DNA from: an uncultured bacterium
Lineage (GTDB): Bacteria > Desulfobacterota > Desulfobaccia > Desulfobaccales > 0-14-0-80-60-11
NCBI GenBank assembly: GCA_937943575.1
Contig: CALEAV010000004.1
Coordinates: forward strand, 1-64,000
Length of the DNA stretch: 64,000 nucleotides
Reading direction: 5' to 3'
Shown: piece by piece, positions 18,035-26,696 of the stretch
Layout: each line of letters begins with the position of its first letter
Numbering within the stretch: the stretch's first letter is position 1
Notes under the pieces: model-generated
Told to the model about the DNA's origin: nothing
Databases searched by the model: none
Seen by the model: the letters and a program-made list of their open reading frames with translations, nothing else
Made by a program: the position numbers and the translations under genes

Positions 18035-18349
18035 GTGACGCTGAAGGAGGCCTGCCAGATCCTGGGATTGGGCCCGGTGGCCACCCGGCGGGAGATCCGG
18101 GACGCCTACCGCCGGGCCGCCCGCCGCTGGCACCCGGACCGGGCCCCCGCCGGGGCGGAGGAGGAATACCGCCGCCACATGCAGGCGGTGAATGCCGCCT
18201 ACCAGCGCCTTAAGGAATTTCTGGACAACTACCGCTACCGTCTGGAGGAACGGGAGGAGGAGGGCGACGTGGAGCGCTGGTGGCGGGAGCGCTTCAATGT
18301 GGGGGTCTGGAGCGGCCCTGGGCCTCCCCCGGCGGAGGGCCATAAGTGA
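18035..18349 (+). CDS. J-domain (DnaJ-like) protein
   Basis: 104 residues. A J-domain fills residues 1-68: LKEACQILGLGPVATRREIRDAYRR, then the essential HPD tripeptide in WHPDRAP, then MQAVNAAYQRLKEFL. The rest is a short charged tail (EEREEEGDVERWW). There is no G/F region, zinc finger or C-terminal peptide-binding domain, so it is a minimal type III J-protein that would stimulate the ATPase of an Hsp70 for a specific client. The start is GTG at 18035 with CCGGAGG upstream; a longer frame upstream is not supported. No dnaK is nearby. Confidence 0.85.
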   Translation: MTLKEACQILGLGPVATRREIRDAYRRAARRWHPDRAPAGAEEEYRRHMQAVNAAYQRLKEFLDNYRYRLEEREEEGDVERWWRERFNVGVWSGPGPPPAEGHK

Positions 18350-18509
18350 ATTTTGTTCCAACCAGGCTGAAAATTTTAATAAAAAAGAAAAAAATTCCGA
18401 AAGAACAGGTGAATTAATACCCCCAGAAATTTCGGGTCTATAAACAGGAGGGCGCAAGGGGGCGTCATCCCACAAGATCAGAAAACGCCCGCCCGAAGGA
18501 CTCTCGACC

Positions 18510-19361
18510 ATGCCCAGCCAACGATTGCCGGCGGAGCCCGTCGGCCGCTTCCTTGCCGTGGCCCTCCTCCTCGGGGTGCTGCTGGGGTGGCCAGCGGCCG
18601 GTCTGCCCGGGGCGTCGCCCGCCCCCGGCTCCCCCCAGATCCTGGAGGACCTGAAATACCGGGTGGATCTCTGGATCTTCAACGATTCCGTGCCGGCCCG
18701 GGTGGTCTTAAGCCGGCTGGGGGACAGGCACTATCGGGCCTCCATCTCCGGCCAGGCCAAGGGGATGCTCGCCTTGGTGAGCGGCAACTTCCGGGGGGAA
18801 TACAGCACCGACATGCTCTTTAGCGGCGGCCGCTTCCGGCCTTTGGTGTATCGGGAAAAGACGGAGCGCCGGGGCAGGCTCCACGTCACCGAGCACCGCT
18901 TCGATCATGAGGCCGGGCGGGTGGAGGTCTGGAAATGGGACCGGCAGCAGCGGGCCTTGGTCAAGAGATGGGAAGGCCCCCTGGACGACCAGCTCACGGA
19001 CCCTCTGAGCTTTTACTACAACCAGCGGCTGCGCCTGGGGGAGATCAAGGAAGGGGACGTGGTGCGCCTGCCCACCGTGCCTTATCCCAAACCCGAGGAG
19101 GTGGTCTTCCGGGTGGGGCCCCTCACCCCCGAGGGCCGGCGGGTCACCATCATCCTGGATGACGAACTGCTGGAGACCGAGGGCCGGGAGGTCCAGGCCC
19201 TCCTGGACCCGGAGGGGGTGCCTGTCCGTGCCTGGGCCAGGTTTTTGCGCTACGGCCGGGTGAGCAGCACCCTCCTCCCCGGGAGCCGGCGCCTGCGGTT
19301 GCAGGAGCTTTTGGCGGCAGAGGAGAATCCCCCGGCCACCCGCCTGGCCCGCCGATTCTGA
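18510..19361 (+). CDS. DUF3108 domain exported protein
   Basis: 283 residues. An N-terminal hydrophobic segment (about 12-35, VALLLGVLLGWPAAG) followed by Ala/Pro looks like a signal peptide. The mature part fits the DUF3108 family: a beta-rich domain with ILEDLKYRVDLWIFN, YRASISGQAKGMLALVSGNF and GGRFRPLVYREKTERRGR, then DQLTDPLSFYYNQRL. Such proteins are predicted periplasmic beta-sandwiches of unknown role in Gram-negative bacteria. The upstream 160 bases (18350-18509) are AT-rich and probably contain the promoter, but no clear pair of elements was found. The next gene follows 128 bases later. Confidence 0.85.
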   Translation: MPSQRLPAEPVGRFLAVALLLGVLLGWPAAGLPGASPAPGSPQILEDLKYRVDLWIFNDSVPARVVLSRLGDRHYRASISGQAKGMLALVSGNFRGEYSTDMLFSGGRFRPLVYREKTERRGRLHVTEHRFDHEAGRVEVWKWDRQQRALVKRWEGPLDDQLTDPLSFYYNQRLRLGEIKEGDVVRLPTVPYPKPEEVVFRVGPLTPEGRRVTIILDDELLETEGREVQALLDPEGVPVRAWARFLRYGRVSSTLLPGSRRLRLQELLAAEENPPATRLARRF

Positions 19362-19489
19362 CCCGGGGCGGTCCGCCGGCCCCCCGAAGGGCGTGAACCG
19401 GAGACGGTGCCGGGGGCGGGGAATGCGCCCTGGCAAGCGGGACCCTTTAGACCTCCGGCTTGGGCGGCTCCGTCAGCGCAGAAGGTGTC

Positions 19490-20392
19490 ATGTCTCAGTT
19501 TTCCCTTGCCCGGGACCTCTTCCGCTGGTATCTCCGGAGCTTTCCCCTCCGGGACGGCAAGGCCAGGCTGTATCACCGTCTGAAGGACCTGCTCCGTCCC
19601 CGGGACAATCCCGTCACCCTCACCCTGACACGGGGCTTTGCCCTCTGCCTGGACCTGGACGACCCGGAGCAGAACCGGCTCTATTTTTACGGGGATTACG
19701 ATGAGCGGCGGGAGGCGGACCTCATCTCCCGGGTGCTGGACCCCGGGGAGGTGTTCTGGGATGTAGGGGCCAACCTTGGGTTTTTCACCCTCCTGGCGGC
19801 GGCTTGTGTCCGGGAGACGGGGGTGGTGGTGGCCCTGGAACCGGCCCCCCGGGCCTGGGAGCAGCTGCAGCGCAACCTCAGCCTCAACCCCTTCCGGAAA
19901 GTGCTCACCTTCAGAGTGGCCGCCAGCGACCGGGAGGGCACCGCCACCCTGCATTTCAGTCCCCGGGGCGCGGACGGCGGCGCCAACCTTTATGGGGCCC
20001 TGCCGGGGCAGTCCGGCCGCCTTGAGGTGGCCACCCTCCCCCTGGACACCCTGCGGCAACGGGAGGGACTGCCGTACCCCCATTTTCTCAAGGTGGATGT
20101 GGAGGGCGCCGAATACGCCGCCCTGAAGGGGGCCCGGGACCTCCTGGCGTCGGGCCGGCCCCTGCTGCTGGTGGAGCTGAAGCAGGAACGGATGCAGGCC
20201 GGGGGATGGGCCGGCCGCCATCTGGAGGACTACCTGCGGGGCTTCGGCTACCGTCCGGCAGGCGTGCAGCGGCGCCGCTGGCAGGCCCTGCCGAAGGTGG
20301 AGGCGGCCCGGGGGCGCAATATCCTCTGGTGGCAGCCGGATGACCCCCGGCACCGGGAAAAGGCCGCCCGGATTCCCATCCTCGGCGGTTAG
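19490..20392 (+). CDS. FkbM family SAM-dependent methyltransferase
   Basis: 300 residues. The SAM-binding motif I is DVGANLGFFTLLAA (about residues 91-104), followed by VALEPAPRAWEQLQRNL. FLKVDVEGAEYAALKGA and LLLVELKQE are the FkbM-type signature. These enzymes O-methylate hydroxyls of sugars or polyketides; a sugar substrate in surface polysaccharide is plausible but unproven here. An 85-residue N-terminal extension precedes the core. The ATG at 19490 is preceded by GAAGGTG. It closes this block: no other polysaccharide gene adjoins it. Confidence 0.9.
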   Translation: MSQFSLARDLFRWYLRSFPLRDGKARLYHRLKDLLRPRDNPVTLTLTRGFALCLDLDDPEQNRLYFYGDYDERREADLISRVLDPGEVFWDVGANLGFFTLLAAACVRETGVVVALEPAPRAWEQLQRNLSLNPFRKVLTFRVAASDREGTATLHFSPRGADGGANLYGALPGQSGRLEVATLPLDTLRQREGLPYPHFLKVDVEGAEYAALKGARDLLASGRPLLLVELKQERMQAGGWAGRHLEDYLRGFGYRPAGVQRRRWQALPKVEAARGRNILWWQPDDPRHREKAARIPILGG

Positions 20393-20797
20393 GGGGAATG
20401 GCTGCGGAGCCCGGGGTGTGCGGCCAGGGGGGTGGCCGGGTTTCCGCCCGGGAAAAATCTTGCCCCCCTTGACCCGGGCCCAGGTAATGCTTACCTAATA
20501 ACCAGAGCCAGCAGCCAGAGGACCGGAAAGTCTGCATTGCCGGCCCGCCTCAAGCACTGCGTCTGGAAGGCGAAGGGATGAGGGAGTTGCAGCCCCTCCT
20601 GGCTGACTGGCCGGAAGAGGCCGCGACCGGAGACGGCGCGGCCTCTTCTTATTTCCCCGGAGATCCCCGGGGGCTTCGCCGCCCGTCACATTTCCCTCCT
20701 GCAGCCCCTCACAAGGGTGGGGGAGAAGGGGTGGCCGGAAGGCAGGGCCCCATCCCCCGCCGCGTCCTTCCCCATTGAAAGCCCTCCGGCCCATACG
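20393..20797 (+). other. non-coding spacer upstream of the ilv cluster with a long hairpin
   Basis: 405 bases with no convincing gene. A 12-bp perfect stem (20614-20625 with 20637-20648, GAAGAGGCCGCG/CGCGGCCTCTTC) is capped by a bulged A, a 3-bp CCG/CGG helix and a GAGA tetraloop, and followed by TTATTT. It may terminate the FkbM transcript or belong to a leader. A short frame over it (ATG at 20578, beginning MRELQPLLADW) has no run of Ile, Val or Leu codons that would mark an ilv attenuator peptide. Confidence 0.5.
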
Positions 20798-20826
20798 TTG
20801 ACAACTAGCGGGAATTTTTTTAAAAT
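20798..20826 (+). promoter_or_regulatory. sigma-70 promoter of the DUF465-ilvBNC cluster
   Basis: TTGACA (20798-20803), 17 bases, TAAAAT (20821-20826). One mismatch in twelve positions and ideal spacing, 41 bases before the DUF465 gene. It lies downstream of the long hairpin, so that hairpin is not in the leader of this transcript. Confidence 0.8.
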
Positions 20827-20867
20827 CAAAGGCTACCTGGAAGTTCAAGTTAAAATGGGGCCAGGCT

Positions 20868-21104
20868 ATGGAAGAACGGGATTTGGAGCTGATCCGCCGG
20901 GTCATTGACCAGGAGCCGGAACTGAAGCAACGGCTGGCGGAGCATGAGGAATTTGAGCGGAAGCTGGAGGAATTCAATCGGCGTCCCTATCTCACCAGTG
21001 ATGAGACCCTGGAGAGGAAACGGCTGCAGAAACTGAAGCTGGCGGGCCGGGACCGCATCGAGCAGATCCTGGCCAAGTACCGGGAAAAGGAAGGGATTGC
21101 ATGA
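20868..21104 (+). CDS. DUF465 (YdcH-like) small coiled-coil protein
   Basis: 78 residues, highly charged and predicted all-helical, matching DUF465-type proteins: [39 protein letters not shown], then [24 protein letters not shown]. No enzymatic motif; the family is thought to form helical hairpins and its role is unknown. The ATG is 41 bases after a near-consensus promoter, with a weak ribosome-binding site. Its stop overlaps the ilvB start (ATGA), making it the first cistron of the branched-chain amino-acid cluster. Confidence 0.85.
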   Translation: MEERDLELIRRVIDQEPELKQRLAEHEEFERKLEEFNRRPYLTSDETLERKRLQKLKLAGRDRIEQILAKYREKEGIA

Positions 21105-22804
21105 GCACCAAAAGGACCGGGGCCCAAATCTTCCTGGATTGTCTCGAGCGGGAGGGGGTGCAGCACATTTTCGGGTATCCCGGCGGAGCGGTCATCGACA
21201 TTTACGATGAACTGACCCGCCGCCCCCACATCAAGCACTATCTGGTGCGCCATGAGCAGGCCGCGGTACACGCCGCCGACGGCTATGCCCGGGCCTCGGA
21301 CAAGGTGGGGGTGGCCCTGGTGACCTCCGGGCCCGGGGCCACCAACACCGTCACCGGTATTGCCAGCGCCTACATGGATTCCATCCCCATCGTGGTCTTT
21401 TCCGGGCAGGTGCCCACCCACCTCATCGGCAACGACGCCTTCCAGGAAGTGGACATCGTGGGCATCACCCGGCCCTGCACCAAGCACAACTACCTGGTGA
21501 CGGACATCCGGCACCTGGCCCGCACCATCCACGAGGCCTTCTACATCGCCCGCTCCGGCCGGCCGGGGCCGGTCCTGGTGGATTTGCCCAAAAACGTGCA
21601 GCAGGCCAGCATGGTGCCGGAGCCCATCGATCCCAAGGACATCAAAATCCCCAGTTATCAGCCCACGGTGCACGCCAACCCCCGGCAGGTGCGCCGGGCA
21701 CTGGATCTCATCCTCCAGGCCAAACAGCCGGTGCTCTACACCGGTGGGGGCATCATCCACAGCAACGCCTCCGACGAGCTCCTCAAGTTCGCCGAGGCCC
21801 TGCAGATTCCGGTGACCAGCACCCTTATGGGGCTGGGGGGCTTCCCCGGCATCCACCCCTTGTGGATGGGTATGCTGGGCATGCACGGCACCTACTGCGC
21901 CAACATGGCGGTGGCCAACTCCGATGTGCTCATCGCCGTGGGGGCCCGTTTCGACGACCGGGTCACCGGCCGCCTGGACGCCTTTGCGCCCCATGCCAAG
22001 ATCATCCACATTGACATCGACCCCAGCTCCATCAGCAAGAATGTGGTGGTGGACATCCCCATCGTGGGGGACTGCCGGGACGCCCTGCACCAGCTCAACC
22101 AGCTTCTCAAAAAGGAGGAGCCCCGGGACTGGGCCGCCATCCGGGAGGAGTGGCTGGGCCGCATCCGGGAGTGGGACCGCAAGCACCCCCTGAAATACAA
22201 GAAATCCAAAGAGGTCATCAAGCCCCAGTTCGTGGTGGAAAAGCTCTGGGAGCTCACCGGCGGGGACGCCTACATCACCACCGAGGTGGGGCAGAACCAG
22301 ATGTGGGCGGCGCAGTTCTTCAAGTTCAAGCGGGCCCGACAGTTCATGACCTCCGGGGGCCTGGGGGCCATGGGCTACGGCTTCCCGGCGGCCATGGGGG
22401 TGCAGGTGGCCAAGCCCGACGCCCTGGTCATCGACATCGCCGGGGACGGCAGCATCCTGATGAACATCCAGGAGCTGGTCACCGTGGTGGAAAACAACCT
22501 GCCGGTGAAGATCGCCATCCTCAACAACGCCTACCTGGGGATGGTGCGGCAATGGCAGCAGCTCCTCTATGAGAAGCGCTACAGCGCCACCGACCTCACC
22601 GCCCAGCCGGATTTCGTCAAGGTGGCGGAGGCCTTCGGCGCCGTGGGCTTCCGGGCCACCCGGCCCGAGGAGGTGGAACCCGTCATCCGCCAGGCCCTGG
22701 AGATCAAGCGGCCGGTGATCATGGACTTCGTGGTGGACCGGGAGGAGTGCGTCATGCCCATGGTGCCGCCGGGCAAAGCCACCCACGAAATGCTGCTGGC
22801 CTAA
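21101..22804 (+). CDS. ilvB: acetolactate synthase large subunit
   Basis: 567 residues, normal length for the thiamine-diphosphate enzyme. The N-terminal domain has [14 protein letters not shown] and the catalytic Glu in [16 protein letters not shown]. The FAD-binding middle domain runs about 190-340. The TPP motif is [14 protein letters not shown] with NN at the end of KIAILNN. It condenses two pyruvates to acetolactate (valine, leucine) or pyruvate with 2-oxobutyrate (isoleucine). It is coupled to the DUF465 gene by ATGA and is followed 11 bases later by its regulatory subunit ilvN. Confidence 0.97.
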   Translation: MSTKRTGAQIFLDCLEREGVQHIFGYPGGAVIDIYDELTRRPHIKHYLVRHEQAAVHAADGYARASDKVGVALVTSGPGATNTVTGIASAYMDSIPIVVFSGQVPTHLIGNDAFQEVDIVGITRPCTKHNYLVTDIRHLARTIHEAFYIARSGRPGPVLVDLPKNVQQASMVPEPIDPKDIKIPSYQPTVHANPRQVRRALDLILQAKQPVLYTGGGIIHSNASDELLKFAEALQIPVTSTLMGLGGFPGIHPLWMGMLGMHGTYCANMAVANSDVLIAVGARFDDRVTGRLDAFAPHAKIIHIDIDPSSISKNVVVDIPIVGDCRDALHQLNQLLKKEEPRDWAAIREEWLGRIREWDRKHPLKYKKSKEVIKPQFVVEKLWELTGGDAYITTEVGQNQMWAAQFFKFKRARQFMTSGGLGAMGYGFPAAMGVQVAKPDALVIDIAGDGSILMNIQELVTVVENNLPVKIAILNNAYLGMVRQWQQLLYEKRYSATDLTAQPDFVKVAEAFGAVGFRATRPEEVEPVIRQALEIKRPVIMDFVVDREECVMPMVPPGKATHEMLLA

Positions 22805-22815
22805 GGGAAGAAGCC

Positions 22816-23319
22816 ATGGAAGCCTCCAAAAAAAACCGCCGCCATACCATTTCCGTCTGGGTGGACAACCAGCCCGGGGTGCTCTCCCGGGTCACCGGCC
22901 TCTTCTCCGGCCGGGGCTTCAACATCGAATCCCTGTGCGTCGCCGAGACCATGGACCCCCACACCTCCCGCATCACCCTGGTGACCAGCGGGGATGAGCA
23001 GATCATCGAGCAGATCATCAAGCAGCTGCGCAAGCTCATCAACACTCAGAAGGTGGTGGATCTGAGCGAGCTGGACCACGTGGAGCGGGAGATGGCCATG
23101 GTCAGGGTCAAGGCCGAGGACAAGTCCCGGGCCGAGGTCCTGCGCATCGCCGACATCTTCCGCTGCCGGGTGGTGGATGTCTCCCCCACCACCTACACCC
23201 TGGAGATCACCGGCAACCACGAGAAGATCCAGGCGGTCTTGAGCCTGCTCAAGAGCCACGGCATCCTGGACATCGTTCGCAGCGGCACCCTGGCCATCCA
23301 GCGAGCCAAGAAGGAGTGA
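22816..23319 (+). CDS. ilvN: acetolactate synthase small (regulatory) subunit
   Basis: 167 residues, the long form of the regulatory subunit. An ACT domain at residues 10-85 carries the Val-binding segment VDNQPGVLSRVTGLFSGRGFNIESL. A second domain (about 90-165) includes SRAEVLRIADIFRCRVVDVSP and GILDIVRSGTLAIQR. It binds branched-chain amino acids, chiefly valine, and imposes feedback inhibition on IlvB. The ATG at 22816 follows GGGAAG. The next intact gene is ilvC, separated by a broken DsrE-like gene. Confidence 0.97.
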   Translation: MEASKKNRRHTISVWVDNQPGVLSRVTGLFSGRGFNIESLCVAETMDPHTSRITLVTSGDEQIIEQIIKQLRKLINTQKVVDLSELDHVEREMAMVRVKAEDKSRAEVLRIADIFRCRVVDVSPTTYTLEITGNHEKIQAVLSLLKSHGILDIVRSGTLAIQRAKKE

Positions 23320-23398
23320 GCCGGCGAGGGAGGCGACCAGGGCCGGCGGGCTTTTCCCTCCTCCCAGACGCCGCCTCCCCCAGTTTCCGGTGCGAGTC

Positions 23399-23718
23399 AT
23401 GCAGGTGCTGATCGTCCTCTCCAATCCGGACCCGGAGATCAAATGGAATGCCCTCCGGTTTGCCAATGTGCTGCTGAATGCAGGGGAGGAGGTGACGGTC
23501 TTCCTCAATAGGCCGGCCAGCGACGTCCATGCCGGGGATTCCCCTCAGTTCCCCATCCGGGAGAAGGTGAAACTATTCGGCCTGAGTGAAGGTCAGCTCC
23601 ATGCCTGAGGGAGGTGCTTGGCCCTCCACGGCCTGTAGGCCGAAGACCCATCAGGCTGGGCAACATGAAAATTCTCTACCAGGAAGTCAAGAAAGCCGAC
23701 CGGATTCTCAACGACTGA
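23399..23718 (+). pseudogene. broken DsrE-like gene (two in-frame stops and a frameshift)
   Basis: The first 69 codons read well as a DsrE-type protein: MQVLIVLSNPDPEIKWNALR through KVKLFGLSEGQLHA. Then comes TGA at 23606-23608, exactly where the first Cys of a CGxC motif is expected; reading continues GRCLALHGL, meets TAG at 23636-23638, then AEDPSGWAT. One base is missing before MKILYQEVKKADRILND, which ends at 23716-23718. So three lesions separate recognisable halves. DsrE-fold proteins act in sulfur transfer. A selenocysteine reading of the TGA alone cannot rescue it because of the TAG and the frameshift. Assembly error remains possible. Confidence 0.75.
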
Positions 23719-23742
23719 ACCTGACTTACGAAAGGAGCCTCC

Positions 23743-24738
23743 ATGGCCATCACCATTTACTATGATCAGGATGCGGATTTGGGCGTGTTGACCGGCAAGA
23801 AGGTGGCCATCATCGGCTTCGGGTCCCAGGGCCATGCCCAGGCCCTCAACCTCCGGGACTCGGGGGTGGAGGTGGTGGTGGCGGAGGTCCCCGGCACCCC
23901 CAACTACGAGCTGGCCCTGAAATACGGCTTCCAGCCGGTGAGCGCCGCCGAGGCCGCGGCCCAGGGCCAGGTGGTGCAGATGCTCACCCCGGACCACGTC
24001 CAGGCCCGCATCTATGAGCAGGACCTCAAACCGCACCTGACCCCCGGCAAGACCCTGATGTTTTCCCACGGCTTCAACATCCACTACGGCCAGATCGTGC
24101 CCGACCCCAATATCGACGTGGTCATGGTGGCCCCCAAAGGCCCGGGGCACCTGGTGCGCAGCGAATATGAGAAGGGCGCCGGGGTGCCCTCATTGGTGGC
24201 GGTCTACCAGGACGCCTCGGGGCAGGCCCTGAAGACCGCCCTGGCCTACGCCAAGGGCATCGGCGCCACCCGGGCGGGAGTGCTGGAGACCACCTTCCGG
24301 GAGGAGACCGAAACCGACCTCTTCGGCGAGCAGTGCGTCCTCTGCGGGGGGGTGAGCGAGCTGGTGAAGGCCGGCTTCGACACCCTGGTGGAGGCGGGCT
24401 ACGCCCCGGAAATCGCCTACTTTGAATGCCTCCACGAGCTCAAGCTCATCGTCGACCTGTTTTACCAGGGCGGCCTCAGCTACATGCGCTACTCGGTGAG
24501 CGACACCGCCGAATACGGCGATTACACCCGGGGCAAACGCATCATCACCGAGGAGACCCGGGAGGAGATGCGCCAGATCCTGTACGAGGTCCAGACCGGC
24601 GAGTTCGCCAAGGAGTGGATCCTGGAAAACCAGGCGGGGCGGCCCATGTTCAATGCGCTGCGGCGGCTGGAGGCCGCCCACCCCATCGAGGAGGTGGGCA
24701 GGAAACTGCGGGGCATGATGTCCTGGCTGAAGCGTTAA
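23743..24738 (+). CDS. ilvC: ketol-acid reductoisomerase
   Basis: 331 residues, the short class I form. The N-terminal Rossmann domain has the dinucleotide motif [20 protein letters not shown]. The C-terminal knotted domain has the Mg-binding Asp/Glu segment [17 protein letters not shown] and [20 protein letters not shown]. It isomerises and reduces acetolactate or acetohydroxybutyrate with NADPH. AAAGGAG precedes the ATG by eight bases. The position after ilvN and before psd-pssA fits the cluster seen in several deltaproteobacteria. Confidence 0.97.
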   Translation: MAITIYYDQDADLGVLTGKKVAIIGFGSQGHAQALNLRDSGVEVVVAEVPGTPNYELALKYGFQPVSAAEAAAQGQVVQMLTPDHVQARIYEQDLKPHLTPGKTLMFSHGFNIHYGQIVPDPNIDVVMVAPKGPGHLVRSEYEKGAGVPSLVAVYQDASGQALKTALAYAKGIGATRAGVLETTFREETETDLFGEQCVLCGGVSELVKAGFDTLVEAGYAPEIAYFECLHELKLIVDLFYQGGLSYMRYSVSDTAEYGDYTRGKRIITEETREEMRQILYEVQTGEFAKEWILENQAGRPMFNALRRLEAAHPIEEVGRKLRGMMSWLKR

Positions 24739-24757
24739 AGGGACGCGGACACTGACC

Positions 24758-25411
24758 ATGAAGGCGGCATCTGGCGGGCCCCGGGCCCTGCCCCTGGCCA
24801 GGGAGGGCTACCCCTTTGTCCTGACGCCGCTGGCCCTCTGCCTGCTGGCCCTGGCCCTGGACTGGCCGCTGACGGCGCTGGCAGCCCTGGGGGTGGCGGG
24901 GTTTTTCGCCTACTTCTTCCGGGACCCGGAAAGGCAGCCCCCCGGGGGGGAAGAGACCGTGGTGGCCCCCGCCGACGGCCGGGTCATCCGGGTGGACCGG
25001 GTGGAGGATGAGGACGTGGGCCCCGCCTGGCGGGTGGCCACCTTCATGAACCTCTTCGACGTGCATGTCAACCGGGCCCCGGCGGCCGGCACCGTGCTCG
25101 CCAGCCGTCACTTCCCCGGCCGCTTCCTGGCGGCTTTCAGGGAGGAAGCCGATACGGCCAACGAACGGCAGGTGACCCTCCTGGAGGTGGCCCCCGGCCG
25201 CCGCCTCAAGGTGGTGCAGATCGCCGGTCTCCTGGCCCGGCGCATCATCACCCGGCTCAATCCCGGCGACCACCTTACCCGAGGACAACGTATCGGCATG
25301 ATCTGCTTCGGCTCCCGGGTGGACCTGTATCTCCCGGCCACCTGTGAGATCATCACCCAAAAAGGGGAGCACCTCACCGCCGGCATCACCCCCGTGGCCC
25401 GCTGGCAGTGA
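24758..25411 (+). CDS. psd: archaeal-type phosphatidylserine decarboxylase
   Basis: 217 residues, the short proenzyme. A hydrophobic segment (about 17-50) is followed by FFRDPERQPP, VVAPADGRV and MNLFDVHVNRAPAAGTV. The self-cleavage site is within CFGSRVDLYLP; cleavage at Gly-Ser generates the pyruvoyl cofactor. It converts phosphatidylserine to phosphatidylethanolamine at the inner membrane. It starts 20 bases after ilvC and stands before pssA, so the two steps of phosphatidylethanolamine synthesis are encoded together inside an amino-acid cluster. Confidence 0.94.
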   Translation: MKAASGGPRALPLAREGYPFVLTPLALCLLALALDWPLTALAALGVAGFFAYFFRDPERQPPGGEETVVAPADGRVIRVDRVEDEDVGPAWRVATFMNLFDVHVNRAPAAGTVLASRHFPGRFLAAFREEADTANERQVTLLEVAPGRRLKVVQIAGLLARRIITRLNPGDHLTRGQRIGMICFGSRVDLYLPATCEIITQKGEHLTAGITPVARWQ

Positions 25412-25450
25412 GAGGTATCGGGGGAGGGCCGGGGGAACCCCGTTTCCCCG

Positions 25451-25494
25451 CCCTCCCCCAACCCCACCCAACCTTTATGGGGTTGGGGGGAGGG
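25451..25494 (+). other. long G/C-run hairpin between psd and pssA
   Basis: 16 paired bases (25451-25466 with 25478-25494, one bulged G) around an 11-base loop, made of C-runs against G-runs. No T-run follows. It may attenuate or stabilise the psd-pssA messenger, or be one of several similar intergenic palindromes in this window. Confidence 0.5.
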
Positions 25495-25544
25495 GGTAGG
25501 GGCCCACCGGACCCTGGCCCCCTCACCGCAGCAAGGAGGCACAG

Positions 25545-26327
25545 ATGCGCAGGCGGAAGAAGAAGGATCGGCGGAAATTCCGGGGGGCCTACCTGCTCCC
25601 CAACCTCATCACCACCGCCAGCCTGTTTGCCGGGTTTTATGCCATCGTGGCGGCCCTGGAGGGGCGCTATCTGGCCTCGGCCTGGGCCATCTTCGTGGCT
25701 TTGATCCTGGACGGGCTGGACGGCCGGGTGGCCCGCATGACCCAGAGCACCTCCAGCTTCGGGGTGCAGTATGATTCCCTCTCGGACCTGGTGGCCTTCG
25801 GGGTGGCGCCGGCGCTGCTGGTGTATTTGTGGGCCCTGAAGCCCTTCGGGCGCTTCGGCTGGGTGGCGGCCTTTCTCTTTGTGGTCTGCGGGGCGCTGAG
25901 GCTGGCCCGCTTCAATGTGCAGAGCGGCTCCATGGACCCCCGCTATTTCAACGGTCTGCCCATCCCGGCGGCGGCCATGGTGGTGGCCACCTGTATCGCC
26001 TTTTATTACCAGATCGGGGAGTGGGCCCCAGAGAAGCACAGGTTCGTGCTCATCATGATCTATGTGCTCTCCTTCCTCATGGTGAGCAACCTCAAGTTTT
26101 TCAGCTTCAAGAAGCCGGAGCTCTTCACCCGCCATCCCTTCCAGACCCTGGTGGCCCTGGTTCTCCTCTTTGTGGTCATTGCCGCGGCGCCGGAGCTCAT
26201 GGGCTTCCCGCTCATGCTCCTCTACCTGGTCTCCGGGGTCTACAGCACCTACCTTTACTATTCCCGCCGGCCGGCCCTGCCGGAGGGCGGGGCCGAGGAG
26301 GAGGTGCCCACGCCGGGGAATCCCTGA
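25545..26327 (+). CDS. pssA: CDP-diacylglycerol-serine O-phosphatidyltransferase
   Basis: 260 residues. The CDP-alcohol phosphotransferase motif is DGLDGRVARMTQSTSSFGVQ (DG-x2-AR-x8-G-x3-D; the final Asp is in YDSLSDLVAFG). About seven membrane segments follow (for example LVYLWALKPFGRFGWVAAFL and LIMIYVLSFLMV). It makes phosphatidylserine from CDP-diacylglycerol and serine, supplying the decarboxylase encoded upstream. The ATG has CAAGGAGG seven bases before it. The N-terminus is Arg/Lys-rich, expected on the cytoplasmic side. Confidence 0.95.
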   Translation: MRRRKKKDRRKFRGAYLLPNLITTASLFAGFYAIVAALEGRYLASAWAIFVALILDGLDGRVARMTQSTSSFGVQYDSLSDLVAFGVAPALLVYLWALKPFGRFGWVAAFLFVVCGALRLARFNVQSGSMDPRYFNGLPIPAAAMVVATCIAFYYQIGEWAPEKHRFVLIMIYVLSFLMVSNLKFFSFKKPELFTRHPFQTLVALVLLFVVIAAAPELMGFPLMLLYLVSGVYSTYLYYSRRPALPEGGAEEEVPTPGNP

Positions 26328-26641
26328 CCCGGGCCGGGGGGCGCCACGCTGGGACAGGGAGGGCCGGGCCGGGGGGCGGGCCGCGGTCCTCTGGGCCCCG
26401 GCTGGGCCCCCGGGGAAAATTTGCGCTAAGCCCTTGCCTGGCCGGACAAAATGGTGCACACTATTATCAAATGACCAGGCCCACTGTTTTTCCCCCTGCG
26501 CCTGCACTCTCCCTGAGGAGCCGGAAGCCCGCCGCTCTGCGGCGGGTGGCCCTGAAGGGGCTCCTGCCCCTAGCCGGCGCCTGAGCGTCGGCCCGACCCG
26601 TTTTTCCCCTGACCCTGATTGCCCGTGAACGCCTTCGGGCT
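26328..26641 (+). other. pssA-leuA spacer with hairpins
   Basis: About 310 bases with no gene. A perfect 8-bp stem CCCGCCGC/GCGGCGGG (26528-26546) is enclosed by a GGAGCC/GGCTCC outer pair. No T-run follows. It lies before the leuA promoter, so it is more likely the end of the pssA transcript than a leu leader. Confidence 0.4.
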
Positions 26642-26670
26642 GTGACAGGCAGCCCGGGTCCTGGTATATT
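26642..26670 (+). promoter_or_regulatory. sigma-70 promoter of leuA
   Basis: GTGACA (26642-26647), 17 bases, TATATT (26665-26670), 26 bases before the leuA ATG. This implies a short untranslated leader and transcription of leuA-leuC partly independent of ilv. Confidence 0.65.
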
Positions 26671-26696
26671 GTCAAGCCGGAAGAGGAGGTGGAGCC

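Noticed and set aside
20578-20778. Leader peptide for ilv attenuation
   Set aside because: The frame lacks runs of Ile, Val or Leu codons and lies upstream of a near-consensus ilv promoter.
23606-23668. Functional selenoprotein reading of the DsrE-like gene
   Set aside because: The nearby TAG and the one-base loss would both also have to be bypassed, and the only small stem after the TGA sits too close to it for a typical bacterial SECIS.
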